From positions 124,001-188,000 of the forward strand of contig JAGCVL010000005.1 of the NCBI GenBank assembly GCA_017962365.1: 64,000 bases of DNA, read 5' to 3'. Shown here one piece after another: positions 43,635-52,314 of this stretch (the first letter of the stretch is position 1; every line of letters begins with the position of its first letter). Both the position numbers and the translations under genes were made by a program. Below the pieces are notes generated by a model. That model was not told where the DNA came from. It saw only the letters and a list, made by a program, of their open reading frames with translations, and did no database searches. Source of the stretch: Candidatus Saccharimonadota bacterium (GTDB taxonomy: Bacteria > Patescibacteriota > Saccharimonadia > Saccharimonadales > Saccharimonadaceae).

Positions 43635-45374
43635 ATGGAACAAATCAAGGAAACTCTAAAACAATCTATAAAAAATTTATACAGCCTTGATTTTGAACCG
43701 GAAATTACTCCAGCTCCTGAAAACATCGACGCGGACTATTCTTCGAACGTCCCGCTTAGACTTGCAAAAGAACTCCACAAACCCCCGATGCAAATCGCAG
43801 AAGAGTTATTGGCTGAATTGAAAACCGACAGGCCTGAGCGAAGCGGCGCGCAAAAGATTTCAATTAGCCAACCCGGCTTCCTAAACTTTTCATTATCAGA
43901 CGATTATTTAGCGAACTCTATCGATAAATTAAACGATGATTTCGCAGGCGAAATCGTCTCAAACGAATTCGCTGGCAAAACCGTCATCTGTGAATTTAGT
44001 GACCCAAACCCTTTCAAGGTCCTCCACGTCGGTCACCTCTATACTAGCGTTGTTGGCGACTCTATTAGCCGACTCTACGAATACGCCGGCGCCAAAGTCA
44101 TCCGTGCCAACTTCGGCGGCGATGTTGGCCTTCACGTCGCAAAGACCATGTATGCCTTACTTCAAAAAAACATCAGCGACCTACAAATAGAAGATATCGC
44201 AAAATGCTATATCGAAGGCACCGCCGCTTACGATGAAGACGAATCTGCAAAAGCGGAAATCACCAAACTCAATAAAGAAATCTACCGTATCAATTCTGAG
44301 AATATCCACGACACCCCGCTCTCAAGGCTTTACTGGAAAGGGCGCGAGCTTTCTTATGAATATTTCAATAATTTTTATTCGCACATCGGTGTTCACTTTG
44401 ATAGATATTATCCGGAATCCACCGTCGCCGCTCTGGGCCTAGAGACCGTAAAAAAGCAGCTAGCAAATGGCATTTACGAAAAATCCGACGGCGCCGTGAT
44501 CTTCCCAGGCGAAAAATTTGGCCTCCATACCCGCGTCTTTATCAATAAAGAAGGTGTCCCGACTTACGAAGCCAAAGATGTCGGCCTCATCTTCACCAAG
44601 TGGCAAGATTATCATTTTGATAAATCCGTCATTATCACCGGCGGGGAACAGCTCGAATACATGAAGGTTGTTCTAAAATCTATCGAGCAATACGCCCCAG
44701 ATCTCGTAGCGAGGACTTCACATCTAACGCATGGTCTCGTCAAACTTCCCGGTGGCGTCAAGATGTCGTCCAGAAAAGGCAATTTCTTAAAGGCCGTTGA
44801 CGTGCTAGAGCTTGTAGATGACGCCCTAAAAACCGAATACGATTCTACCGACGAAAAAGTCTCCCTCGCCGCTACAAAGTATGCATTCTTGAAATACAAA
44901 ATGGGCGGCAACATCATTTTCGACCCTAAAGAATCCGTCAAAATGACCGGCAACTCCGGCCCATACCTATTGTATTCCGCCGTCCGCGCCAAGAAAATCC
45001 TCTCAAAGGTTAATAAAGAAGCTCGCGATGAGGTTCTTTCGCGACCTTTTGCGACTGACGAGGAGCAACGGAGTGAAGTCTCGCCCGTAACGACGGGCCG
45101 AGACGAGCGCGTCGCGAAAGAATCCTCACGCGAGCTTGCAAAAAAGCTTTTGGAGTACAAAGGCGTATTAGGAGAAGCTGTCTCCGAAATGGCTCCGCAC
45201 AAACTTGCAAATTATCTATACGAACTCGCCCAGGACTTTTCAAGATTTTACGAAAACTGCCCAGTCGCTGGCAGCGAGCAAGAATCCGAGCGTATTAAGC
45301 TCGTCAAAGTCTACTTAAGCGTCATGACCCACGGATTAAACATACTAGGGATTGAAATCCCGGAGGAAATGTAA
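43635..45374 (+). CDS. argS: Arginyl-tRNA synthetase with in-frame palindromic inserts
   Basis: A 579-residue class I synthetase. The HIGH motif is HVGH in NPFKVLHVGHLYTS near residue 128, the KMSKS counterpart is KMSSRKGN near residue 376, and the DALR anticodon domain follows. Residues about 461-501 are encoded by a family A palindrome, just before the DALR domain; residues about 59-79 lie in a small separate palindrome. All motifs are intact. TGCTATAAT lies six bases before the ATG. The stop overlaps the orn start (TAATG), so both are on one mRNA. Confidence 0.95.
   Translation: MEQIKETLKQSIKNLYSLDFEPEITPAPENIDADYSSNVPLRLAKELHKPPMQIAEELLAELKTDRPERSGAQKISISQPGFLNFSLSDDYLANSIDKLNDDFAGEIVSNEFAGKTVICEFSDPNPFKVLHVGHLYTSVVGDSISRLYEYAGAKVIRANFGGDVGLHVAKTMYALLQKNISDLQIEDIAKCYIEGTAAYDEDESAKAEITKLNKEIYRINSENIHDTPLSRLYWKGRELSYEYFNNFYSHIGVHFDRYYPESTVAALGLETVKKQLANGIYEKSDGAVIFPGEKFGLHTRVFINKEGVPTYEAKDVGLIFTKWQDYHFDKSVIITGGEQLEYMKVVLKSIEQYAPDLVARTSHLTHGLVKLPGGVKMSSRKGNFLKAVDVLELVDDALKTEYDSTDEKVSLAATKYAFLKYKMGGNIIFDPKESVKMTGNSGPYLLYSAVRAKKILSKVNKEARDEVLSRPFATDEEQRSEVSPVTTGRDERVAKESSRELAKKLLEYKGVLGEAVSEMAPHKLANYLYELAQDFSRFYENCPVAGSEQESERIKLVKVYLSVMTHGLNILGIEIPEEM
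43811..43871 (+). repeat. Small palindromic insert in argS
   Basis: Arms TGGCTGAATTGAAA and TTTCAATTAGCCA pair with one extra base, enclosing a GC-rich centre with GAGCGAAGCGGCGCGC. The core does not match family A or B, but the design (unique complementary arms around a GC-rich centre, frame kept) is the same. Confidence 0.55.
45019..45137 (+). repeat. Palindromic element family A, copy in argS
   Basis: Arms AAGCTCGCGATGAGGTT and AATCCTCACGCGAGCTT are reverse complements with single-base indels. Ends CTTTCGCGACC/GGTCGCGAAAG-type and core CCCGTAACGACGGG match the valS and tsaD copies; identity with the tsaD copy is high through about 85 bases. Confidence 0.87.
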
Positions 45375-45928
45375 TGAAGGCTACTTTACTCTGGATTGAC
45401 CTTGAGATGACTGGCCTCAATCCAGAAAAAGATAAAATTTTGGAAGTCGCCGCCATCGGCACCGATTGGGACTTAAATCCTATTTGCGAATACACCGGCA
45501 TTGTCAAAGTCGACCCTGAATTTATGAAATCTCGCATGGTCGGTAAATTTTGGGATAAAAATTCCGAGTCCCGCGACGCACTGATTGCCCAAAATGAATC
45601 CGGCAAACCTATAAACGTCATCGAATCCGAGCTTATTGATTTTCTAGACAATAACTTTGCAAAACAAAGTATCAAAGACGATCCAAAAGGCAAAAATAAA
45701 ATTATTCTCGCCGGTAATTCTATTCATCAAGACCGTAAATTTATTGAACGAGAAATGCCAGAATTGAACGAGCGCTTGCACTATCGTATGCTCGACGTTT
45801 CCGCTTGGAAAGTTTATTTCGAAGGTGCAAAAAACGCTCACTTTACTAAAAGGGAAGCGCACCGCGCACTAGACGATATTAACGGATCAATTGAGGAGTT
45901 AAAATGGTATTTGACATTTCTAAAGTAA
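45374..45928 (+). CDS. orn: Oligoribonuclease
   Basis: This 184-residue protein is a DEDDh 3'-5' exonuclease that clears two-base RNAs left by other RNases. It shows WIDLEMTGL near residue 8, GNSIHQDRKFI near residue 113 and HRALDDI near residue 162. It is coupled to argS by a one-base overlap and its 3' end overlaps the next gene by 25 bases. Confidence 0.95.
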   Translation: MKATLLWIDLEMTGLNPEKDKILEVAAIGTDWDLNPICEYTGIVKVDPEFMKSRMVGKFWDKNSESRDALIAQNESGKPINVIESELIDFLDNNFAKQSIKDDPKGKNKIILAGNSIHQDRKFIEREMPELNERLHYRMLDVSAWKVYFEGAKNAHFTKREAHRALDDINGSIEELKWYLTFLK

Positions 45929-46194
45929 CCGGCATTGGTGAATTTACGGCGAAGAAAGAAAAAGAACGCGAGCTCTACTTTAAAGGTGAGCATGTTTTTC
46001 TAGTCGTAAATAATAATACAATCGAGATTCGCTCGGACCACGAGCTCAGCCGTACCCTCATCGAAAGATACGAGTCGGTTATGGAGTCTCGCTATTTTGG
46101 TCGTGGCGGTATCGAAATCGTACTCGCCGGTAATCAGCTCACTGCCGACGAGCTAAACGATCTCGTGCGCCTAAGTTATAATCTTACTGATTAA
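45904..46194 (+). CDS. MmcQ/YjbR-like small protein
   Basis: This 96-residue protein resembles the MmcQ/YjbR fold: a middle strand pattern (HVFLVVNNNTIEIRSDHEL), an ERY element and a C-terminal block with L-x-DEL-x-x-LV-x-x-SYNL. Members often have a DNA-binding-like fold with no known reaction. GGAG lies before its start inside the end of orn, so it is the third gene of the argS operon. The match is by pattern only. Confidence 0.5.
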   Translation: MVFDISKVTGIGEFTAKKEKERELYFKGEHVFLVVNNNTIEIRSDHELSRTLIERYESVMESRYFGRGGIEIVLAGNQLTADELNDLVRLSYNLTD

Positions 46195-46201
46195 AATTTT
46201 C

Positions 46202-46633
46202 TTAAGCTTCTGACGTTTTTTCAGCTTCGGATTTTTTATCTTTTCTGCGATTAATTCTATTCATTGCCTTAATAATCATAAAGATTACCCACGCAATAAT
46301 CAAAAACTCAATCACGTTCTGCAAAAAGTTACCATAGGCAATCACCGCTTCGTCGCCAGTACCAAAGAAATTTGGTATTCTAATTGCAAGACTCGTAAAG
46401 TCCACCCCGCCAGCCACCAGACCGACAATAGGCATGATAATATCGTTCACTAGGGAATTAACTATCGCCGTGAATGCTCCACCCACTGCGACGCCCACCG
46501 CGAGGTCTACTACCGAGCCGCGGTTGATAAATTCAATAAACTCTTTTCTAAATCCCGAACCACTCTTTTTTGCTTTTTTTGCTGCGCCCTTGACCTTGTT
46601 TAATGCTTTTTCAGCTTTTTCGGATTTTTCCAT
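46202..46633 (-). CDS. mscL: Large-conductance mechanosensitive channel MscL
   Basis: This 143-residue channel has [31 protein letters not shown] (first helix and gate) and two membrane helices, the usual MscL length. A Lys-rich N-terminal extension of about 25 residues precedes the helix and the C terminus is charged. It opens under membrane tension to release solutes during osmotic downshock. AAAGGAG lies before the ATG. It is convergent with the argS operon, seven bases from its end. Confidence 0.95.
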   Translation of the reverse strand: MEKSEKAEKALNKVKGAAKKAKKSGSGFRKEFIEFINRGSVVDLAVGVAVGGAFTAIVNSLVNDIIMPIVGLVAGGVDFTSLAIRIPNFFGTGDEAVIAYGNFLQNVIEFLIIAWVIFMIIKAMNRINRRKDKKSEAEKTSEA

Positions 46634-46647
46634 ATTTGCTCCTTTCT

Positions 46648-47262
46648 TTATTTAGCTCCGGAAAATTCTTCAAACTCCGTGTATAAATTATTTAAACTAT
46701 TATAGGAAGTCTCCAATATCTCCATCAGGCTTTTGTTGCTAGTTGCATTGTATAAATTTGCTTCTCTAGTTGTAATCAAAGAAATTTCATACGCCATCCT
46801 ACTTGCATAAATCTTATCCAAAATCCCGTTGATCATAGCTTCAGACAAACTTGCCTCGAGTTCATCGCGTTCAAGGTCAGCAACATCCACCAACTTCTTG
46901 TCTTCTTTGCCTGATTTATACTCGTACATTTCCGTCATTACATTAGTAAGGTCACGACTCGTATTTGACAACACCGAATAAAGCGATGCCGATGATGACC
47001 TCAGCCCAGAAGACTTTACTCTTGGCTGATACGTAGAAATTACCTCAAGTGTATTATCGATATGTAGCTTCAAAGAGATAGCTTGGTCTTTTGTGCCAGC
47101 GCGCGAACCGCTAAGTGAAGACCCCACAATCATAATTATTATAAAAAGCACCACCCCAATCGCGATTACTTTAAAAAGTGGTGAACTAAGAAGGGAAAGT
47201 CGTGATTTTTTTTCTGGTCGTACCGACGTCGCAATTTGGTTCAAATAATCTTGTCCATCCAT
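46648..47262 (-). CDS. Membrane-anchored hypothetical protein
   Basis: I do not recognise this 204-residue protein. It has a cytoplasmic N terminus of about 30 residues, one membrane helix at about 31-53 and a helical extracytoplasmic domain. TATAAT lies six bases before ATG 47262. It runs divergently from dnaG with back-to-back promoters and ends 14 bases before mscL starts, so mscL may be co-transcribed. Confidence 0.65.
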   Translation of the reverse strand: MDGQDYLNQIATSVRPEKKSRLSLLSSPLFKVIAIGVVLFIIIMIVGSSLSGSRAGTKDQAISLKLHIDNTLEVISTYQPRVKSSGLRSSSASLYSVLSNTSRDLTNVMTEMYEYKSGKEDKKLVDVADLERDELEASLSEAMINGILDKIYASRMAYEISLITTREANLYNATSNKSLMEILETSYNSLNNLYTEFEEFSGAK

Positions 47263-47301
47263 ACGACAATTATAACACACCAGTGTGCTATAATAAAAAT
47301 A
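47262..47301. promoter_or_regulatory. Compact divergent promoter (dnaG and membrane protein)
   Basis: Only 38 bases separate two start codons on opposite strands. Each has TATAAT six bases before its ATG, and the region between the two -10 hexamers is a near palindrome (ATTATAACACAC and GTGTGCTATAAT). Upstream elements of each promoter lie inside the other. Confidence 0.8.
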
Positions 47302-48938
47302 TGCAAGACGCGAAAGAAGAAATCAAATCTCGTCTCGCGGTGGAGGACGTCGTCGGTCAGTATGTCGAATTAAAACGTGCTGGTCGCAATCTCAAAGGGC
47401 ATTCGCCCTGGGGCGTAGATAAGACGCCATCCTTTATGGTGTCGCCAGAAAAGGGCATTTGGCATGATTTTTCCGCCAATAAGGGTGGCGACATTTTTAC
47501 TTTCGTGATGGAGGTTGAGGGTATTTCATTTAAAGAGGCTATGGAGAAATTGGCTAGCCAGGCCGGAGTAGACCTATCCAAATATCGTGGTGGCGACCCA
47601 GCCGTAGCCAAGCGCAAAATGCGCTTAAAAGAGGCCCTAGAACTCGCGACGCGATACTACCAAGCTTGCCTAGTCCGTAATCGCGAAGTCTGTGAATACG
47701 TTTTTTATAAACGCAATATGAATCGTGGCACCGTAAAAGAATTTCGTATCGGATATGCGCCAGCTTCCGGAAAAGCGTTACTCGGGGTACTCAAAAAGCG
47801 CGGCTTTACTGAGCGCGAACTCGATGACGCAGGGCTTCTAAATCGTTTCAAGACTGACCTCTTTCGTGATCGTATGATGGTGCCTTTTATTGATACGACC
47901 GGCAATGTGATTGGCTTTACTGCGCGGGTTATCAAAGGTGGGGAACCAAAGTACCTCAACACTCCAGAAACTTTATTGTTCAACAAATCAAGATTTATTT
48001 TCGGTCTCGCTGAGGCCAAAGAATCCATCCGGCGCAATAATTTTGTAGTTATCGTAGAGGGTAACATGGATGTTATTTCATCGCATCAAGCTGGCGTCAA
48101 AGAAGCCGTCGCGACCAGTGGCACGGCCATGACTGAGCAGCATTTAAAGGCTCTCTCAAACCTTACCTCAGACATCAGATTGGCCTATGATGGCGACGCT
48201 GCCGGCGTCAAAGCGACCGAACGTGCAATCATGATGGCCGGAGACCTTGGCGTAAATCTCACCGTAATATCAAATTATCATGGCGCCAAAGACCCAGACG
48301 AACTCATCCAGAAAGACCCCGCCCTTTGGCAAGCAGCAGTTAGCGAGCGTATTCCGGCGGTGGATTGGCTACTATCTAAGTATGAAGAAAATTTAGACCT
48401 TCGCCTCGCGCCAGACAAGCGCCAGTACTCAGATGTCGCACTAAAATTACTCGGTTACGTCAAAGACGAAATAGAAAAAGCTAGTTACGAAGAAAAAGTC
48501 GCCAAAAAATTAGGAGTCGACGTATCGATTCTACGTGAAAAAGGCGCGCGCCTTGATGCCAAACTCGCCGAAAAACACACCAAGCGTTATCTAAAAAAGC
48601 CAAAAACCGAAGCCGACGAAGCGGGCAGTATGTCAAAGCTTGAAAATAGCTTGCTAGCGCTAAAAGTCTTTGGCGGTATCACGAAGACAAAAATCCCGCT
48701 AGATATTCCAGAGGATGAGGCAAAACTTTCCGAACTCGAGATGATTTTTAATAAAGAGCATGAGGGGATTGAAAACCCAAATTACGAAAAAGAAGCAGCA
48801 GAATTAATGCGAAGATATTCCGACGAGTCGCGGCGGCAGAGAATCGCCGAACTAAACGAAAAACTTTCTAGTCTCGATGAAGAAAGTGACGAGTATGACG
48901 CTGTCCTGCGAGAGATTACCGACTTGCAAAAATCCTAA
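47301..48938 (+). CDS. dnaG: DNA primase DnaG with degenerate zinc domain
   Basis: A 545-residue primase. The N-terminal CHC2-type domain keeps its frame (KTPSFMVSPEKG and the DIFTFVMEVEGISFKEA helix) but the Cys/His ligands are gone: GHSPWGVDKT replaces the CPxH part and WHDFSANKGG replaces the CxxC part. The TOPRIM core is intact with VIVEGNMDVI near residue 250 and AYDGDAAG near residue 297. The C-terminal helicase-binding domain is short and coiled. TATAAT six bases before ATG 47301 predicts leaderless translation. It precedes rpoD as in the classic macromolecular synthesis operon. Confidence 0.93.
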   Translation: MQDAKEEIKSRLAVEDVVGQYVELKRAGRNLKGHSPWGVDKTPSFMVSPEKGIWHDFSANKGGDIFTFVMEVEGISFKEAMEKLASQAGVDLSKYRGGDPAVAKRKMRLKEALELATRYYQACLVRNREVCEYVFYKRNMNRGTVKEFRIGYAPASGKALLGVLKKRGFTERELDDAGLLNRFKTDLFRDRMMVPFIDTTGNVIGFTARVIKGGEPKYLNTPETLLFNKSRFIFGLAEAKESIRRNNFVVIVEGNMDVISSHQAGVKEAVATSGTAMTEQHLKALSNLTSDIRLAYDGDAAGVKATERAIMMAGDLGVNLTVISNYHGAKDPDELIQKDPALWQAAVSERIPAVDWLLSKYEENLDLRLAPDKRQYSDVALKLLGYVKDEIEKASYEEKVAKKLGVDVSILREKGARLDAKLAEKHTKRYLKKPKTEADEAGSMSKLENSLLALKVFGGITKTKIPLDIPEDEAKLSELEMIFNKEHEGIENPNYEKEAAELMRRYSDESRRQRIAELNEKLSSLDEESDEYDAVLREITDLQKS

Positions 48939-48959
48939 AAGTGGGCTATACTTGGGGCA

Positions 48960-49931
48960 ATGAGCTCTAAAGATGATATTTTGAATGTAAAAGATCTGGC
49001 TCTTGATTTTGACGAGCCGGAAAGTTCCGACCTTGCAAATGAAGAGGAACTTTCTGATGAAGAACTCGCAATCACAGCGGAAAACGTCGATGCGTTTGCT
49101 GATGATTCAGTGAGACTTTATCTTCGTGAGATTGGTAAGATACCATTACTTACTCCAGAAGAGGAAGCTGAACTCGCCGACCGCATAGTAAAAGGCGACA
49201 AAGCCGCCAAAGACAAGATGGTAGAGTCCAATATGCGCCTCGTCGTATCTATCGCTAAGCGCTATGGTGGACGCGGTCTTGATTTTCTTGACCTTATCCA
49301 AGAGGGAAATACCGGCCTACTTCGCGCCGTAGATAAATTTGACCCAGCAAAAGGTTTTAAGTTTTCAACCTACGCTACTTGGTGGGTTCGTCAGGCTATC
49401 ACTCGCGCCATCGCCGACCAAGCTCGTACTATTCGTATTCCAGTTCACATGGTTGAAACCATCAATAAGGTCCTTCGCACCACGCGCAAGCTTACGACCG
49501 AGCTAAACCGTGAGCCGACCAACGAAGAAATCGCCGAAGAACTCGGCATGGAGCCAGAGAAAGTTGACTACGTCATGCGCATTAAGCAGGATATCGCTTC
49601 GCTCGACGCATCAGTCGGTCGCGAGGGCGACGACGAAGATTCCGTGCTCGGTGATTTTGTCGAAGATGAAGAGCGCGCTTCTCCAGAAGATTCCGCTGCT
49701 AATCAGATTTTGAAAGAGCAATTATCCGAAATTATCGCAACCCTGACCGACCGCGAGCAGAAGATCATTCGTCTGCGTTTCGGCATCGGCGGTGGGCGTC
49801 CACACACCCTCGAAGAGGTTGGTGCCGAGTTTGATGTTACCCGCGAACGCATCCGTCAGATTGAGGCGAAAGCTCTCGCCAAACTTCGCAAGAACAAAGA
49901 CACCAAAAAATTACACGAATATTTAAAGTAG
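48960..49931 (+). CDS. rpoD: Primary sigma factor RpoD
   Basis: A 323-residue group 1 sigma factor. Region 1.2 is [16 protein letters not shown] near residue 49, region 2 holds [23 protein letters not shown] and [17 protein letters not shown] (the -10-binding helix), and region 4.2 holds the helix-turn-helix [24 protein letters not shown]. Region 1.1 is reduced to a short acidic segment. A TATACT box lies eight bases before the ATG. This sigma must recognise the TGnTATAAT promoters of the window. Confidence 0.96.
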   Translation: MSSKDDILNVKDLALDFDEPESSDLANEEELSDEELAITAENVDAFADDSVRLYLREIGKIPLLTPEEEAELADRIVKGDKAAKDKMVESNMRLVVSIAKRYGGRGLDFLDLIQEGNTGLLRAVDKFDPAKGFKFSTYATWWVRQAITRAIADQARTIRIPVHMVETINKVLRTTRKLTTELNREPTNEEIAEELGMEPEKVDYVMRIKQDIASLDASVGREGDDEDSVLGDFVEDEERASPEDSAANQILKEQLSEIIATLTDREQKIIRLRFGIGGGRPHTLEEVGAEFDVTRERIRQIEAKALAKLRKNKDTKKLHEYLK

Positions 49932-49938
49932 GAGGAAT

Positions 49939-50367
49939 ATGAAAAAAATACTACTAAGCGTTCTTTCAATATTTGTCGCAAGTATTATTATGGTCGCACC
50001 AGTTTTTGCAGACACTAAATGTGTCCCGACGTCAGTACTTGGTAATCAAAAATGCAAAGAAAATAGCGATGGCGAACTTGAACCGGGCGGTGACATCAAC
50101 TGTTCATGCGACGACGGCGAAGGTGGCGGCATCAAGGAAATCCTAAAGCTCGTAGTCGACATCATGTCAATAGGTGTTGGCGTTCTTGCCGTGATTGGTA
50201 TATCTGTATCCGGCGTTCAATATCTGACAGCCGGCGGCAGCGAAGAAAAGACCCGCAAGGCCAAGCGCCGCATCTTAGAGATCGTCATCGGTCTTATAGC
50301 GTACGTGCTGATTTATGCGTTGCTGCGGTTCTTATTGCCAGGATTTAATGGCGTCGATAATATATAG
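49939..50367 (+). CDS. Secreted/membrane protein, VirB2/TrbC pilin-like
   Basis: This 142-residue protein has a signal peptide (cleavage likely after VFA, residue 24), a short cysteine-containing segment and two membrane helices with a short basic loop (GGSEEKTRKAKRRI) between them. That layout is like VirB2/TrbC conjugative pilins, and similar small proteins are common in these bacteria without a full type IV secretion system. AGGAGG lies five bases before the ATG. No other secretion genes are in the window. Confidence 0.6.
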   Translation: MKKILLSVLSIFVASIIMVAPVFADTKCVPTSVLGNQKCKENSDGELEPGGDINCSCDDGEGGGIKEILKLVVDIMSIGVGVLAVIGISVSGVQYLTAGGSEEKTRKAKRRILEIVIGLIAYVLIYALLRFLLPGFNGVDNI

Positions 50368-50368
50368 T

Positions 50369-51280
50369 ATGCAAAGGTTGATAGTCGTCTACAACCCAAA
50401 CTCTTCACAGTACGTGCATGTGCGCGACGAAGTACTAACCCAATTGTCGCGACTAGAGGGCGTCATGATCGGCAAATTCGCCATCAAGAAAGCCCCATTT
50501 GACGACAATCTAAAAGAACTCAAAAAAGTTCTAAAAAACGGAGACCTAGTTATTGCAGCCGGCGGTGACGCCACGGCAGCGGTTGCCGCGAATGCTATTT
50601 TAGAATCCGATAAGGACATTACTTTCGCGGCCCTACCATACGGCAACTTCAACGACCTCGCCCACACCCTCGGCACCATGAGGTTCGAGGATATTTTTGA
50701 AGGTGCGGACAGCACTCAGAAGCTGTACCCATTGGATATCATCGTTGATGGCGAGCACTGGCGCTACGCCACTTGTTACGTGACAATGGGCATGACCGCA
50801 GAAGCAGTAGAATTATTTGACGAACCAAAAATCCGCAAGAAAATGCAAAAAGGCCACCGCAGCTCATGGCGCTCATATTTGCAACTCGCGAAATGGTATT
50901 TTAAAAACCGCCACAAAAAAACTTTCATCCCGAAATTTAAGTTGAACGGGGAACTATATGAACGTCGCACTAGTGATTATGTTGCCGTAAATGGCCGTTT
51001 TGTTTCGCGAGTCATGAAAGGTAGAGATGATTATCTAAATCCAAAAAATTTTCAAAGCGAAGTCGAAAAGATCACAAGTTTTCCGAGATTATTTATGTTT
51101 ATGGCAAAAAGTATTATGTCTCGTGTGCCTGGGAACAAGACGGACGGGGATTTGATTGAGTTTTTAGAACCTGCCACGGTGGAGCTCCAGGCCGAGGGTG
51201 AGTACAAAATTTTCAAAAACATTCATAAAATCGAAATCAAAAAATCAGAAAAATATCTCAAGGTCATCCATAAAAAGTGA
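50369..51280 (+). CDS. Diacylglycerol kinase-family lipid kinase
   Basis: A 303-residue protein of the DAGK/YegS/sphingosine kinase family. The N-terminal VVYNPNSSQ is the nucleotide-binding entry, GGDATAAVAANAI near residue 68 corresponds to the GGDGT motif (with Ala for Gly), and LPYGNFNDLAHTLG matches the LPxGTxNDfA motif. It likely phosphorylates a lipid. Start ATG 50369 is one base after the previous stop. Gly to Ala in the nucleotide loop leaves activity uncertain. Confidence 0.85.
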   Translation: MQRLIVVYNPNSSQYVHVRDEVLTQLSRLEGVMIGKFAIKKAPFDDNLKELKKVLKNGDLVIAAGGDATAAVAANAILESDKDITFAALPYGNFNDLAHTLGTMRFEDIFEGADSTQKLYPLDIIVDGEHWRYATCYVTMGMTAEAVELFDEPKIRKKMQKGHRSSWRSYLQLAKWYFKNRHKKTFIPKFKLNGELYERRTSDYVAVNGRFVSRVMKGRDDYLNPKNFQSEVEKITSFPRLFMFMAKSIMSRVPGNKTDGDLIEFLEPATVELQAEGEYKIFKNIHKIEIKKSEKYLKVIHKK

Positions 51281-51311
51281 ACCTATCCGACACTTGTGTT
51301 ATAATAACCTC

Positions 51312-51878
51312 ATGGATAATGTAAAAATTCTAGCACTGGTGGGCATGAGTGGCAGCGGAAAGTCCGTCGCAGTTGATTATTTGACCGACAAAGGCTATCC
51401 GAAAGTTTACTTTGGGGGCATGATTTATAAAGAAATGGCAAAACGCGGCATCGAACGCAGCGAAGACGGCGAGACCGAGAAAGCTTTCCGCGAAATGATT
51501 CGTGAGACGGAAGGCAAAGATTGGGTGGTGAAGCAAGTCATCGCCGAGGCCAAAGATTTAATTAATGCCGGTCAAAAGCGAATCATATTAGATGGTGTCT
51601 ACTCATGGACCGAGTATAAGGCCTTAAAACACGAATTCCCGACTTGCCTGACATTTATAGGCGTAGTCGTGGACAAAAAATTACGTTACGATCGTGTAGC
51701 TATGCGACCAGATCGTCCATTCGACATTACGGCCATTCGCGAACGCGACCGTAGCGAAATCGAAAATCTCGAAAAAGGCGGACCAATCGCGGCCGCAGAC
51801 TACTATATTTTGAATAATGGCACGATAGATGATATGAAAAAAAGGCTAGACGAAATCTTAAAGGAGATAGAGTTTTGA
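51312..51878 (+). CDS. CoaE-like P-loop kinase
   Basis: This 188-residue P-loop protein has GMSGSGKSVAVDYL near residue 10 and a lid-like segment RVAMRPDRPFDITAIRERDRSEIENL with the overall pattern of dephospho-CoA kinases and related AAA nucleotide kinases. Substrate is uncertain: it lacks some CoaE substrate motifs. TGTTATAAT is six bases before the ATG. The following gene starts at an overlapping TTG. Confidence 0.75.
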   Translation: MDNVKILALVGMSGSGKSVAVDYLTDKGYPKVYFGGMIYKEMAKRGIERSEDGETEKAFREMIRETEGKDWVVKQVIAEAKDLINAGQKRIILDGVYSWTEYKALKHEFPTCLTFIGVVVDKKLRYDRVAMRPDRPFDITAIRERDRSEIENLEKGGPIAAADYYILNNGTIDDMKKRLDEILKEIEF

Positions 51879-52312
51879 GCGATTTGGCAGGGATGTCAAA
51901 TATTGCCTATAAAAAAGGCGGCTGGATGCGTTATATATTATGGGGTGCCGCCGCACTATGTATCATGACTTTGGTAATTGCATTTTGCAATGCTATGAGC
52001 GGGAATATTTCTGCCACCGTACCAGAAGGTTATAGATTTTCAGTCACCAATGATAGCAACGACGGTAAAATTCATACTACCTACTATATCTACGACGATC
52101 ATATCATCGTGGAAGACGAAAGTAATGTCGACAACATCACAAACCGTGCCGTGCTCGTTTATGACAATGTTATCACTACGTCTCTGAGCTACGATCCAGA
52201 AGATACGATTGAGATTTGCGAACTCGGCGTCTGTCAAGAAAAGCCAAAAGTCTTAGCCGTAATCAAAAATATTCTCTCGCGCAAAACTGGGCGCGAATAT
52301 ATAGGATTTTAA
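51875..52312 (+). CDS. Membrane-anchored hypothetical protein
   Basis: This 145-residue protein has one membrane helix at about residues 24-46 and a short extracytoplasmic domain with two cysteines near the end (EICELGVCQEK). I do not recognise it. The TTG at 51875 is chosen because AAGGAG lies eight bases before it and it overlaps the kinase stop; ATG 51893 is the alternative. polA begins three bases after its stop, so kinase, this gene and polA form one operon. Confidence 0.55.
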   Translation: MSDLAGMSNIAYKKGGWMRYILWGAAALCIMTLVIAFCNAMSGNISATVPEGYRFSVTNDSNDGKIHTTYYIYDDHIIVEDESNVDNITNRAVLVYDNVITTSLSYDPEDTIEICELGVCQEKPKVLAVIKNILSRKTGREYIGF

Positions 52313-52314
52313 TT

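Noticed and set aside
6994-45137. Inteins or group I/II introns in valS, tsaD and argS
   Set aside because: The inserts are only about 115-119 bases, far too short, and lack splice motifs or homing endonuclease features.
49939-50367. Part of a conjugative type IV secretion system
   Set aside because: No VirB4, VirB6 or coupling-protein gene is nearby; a lone VirB2-like protein is not enough evidence.
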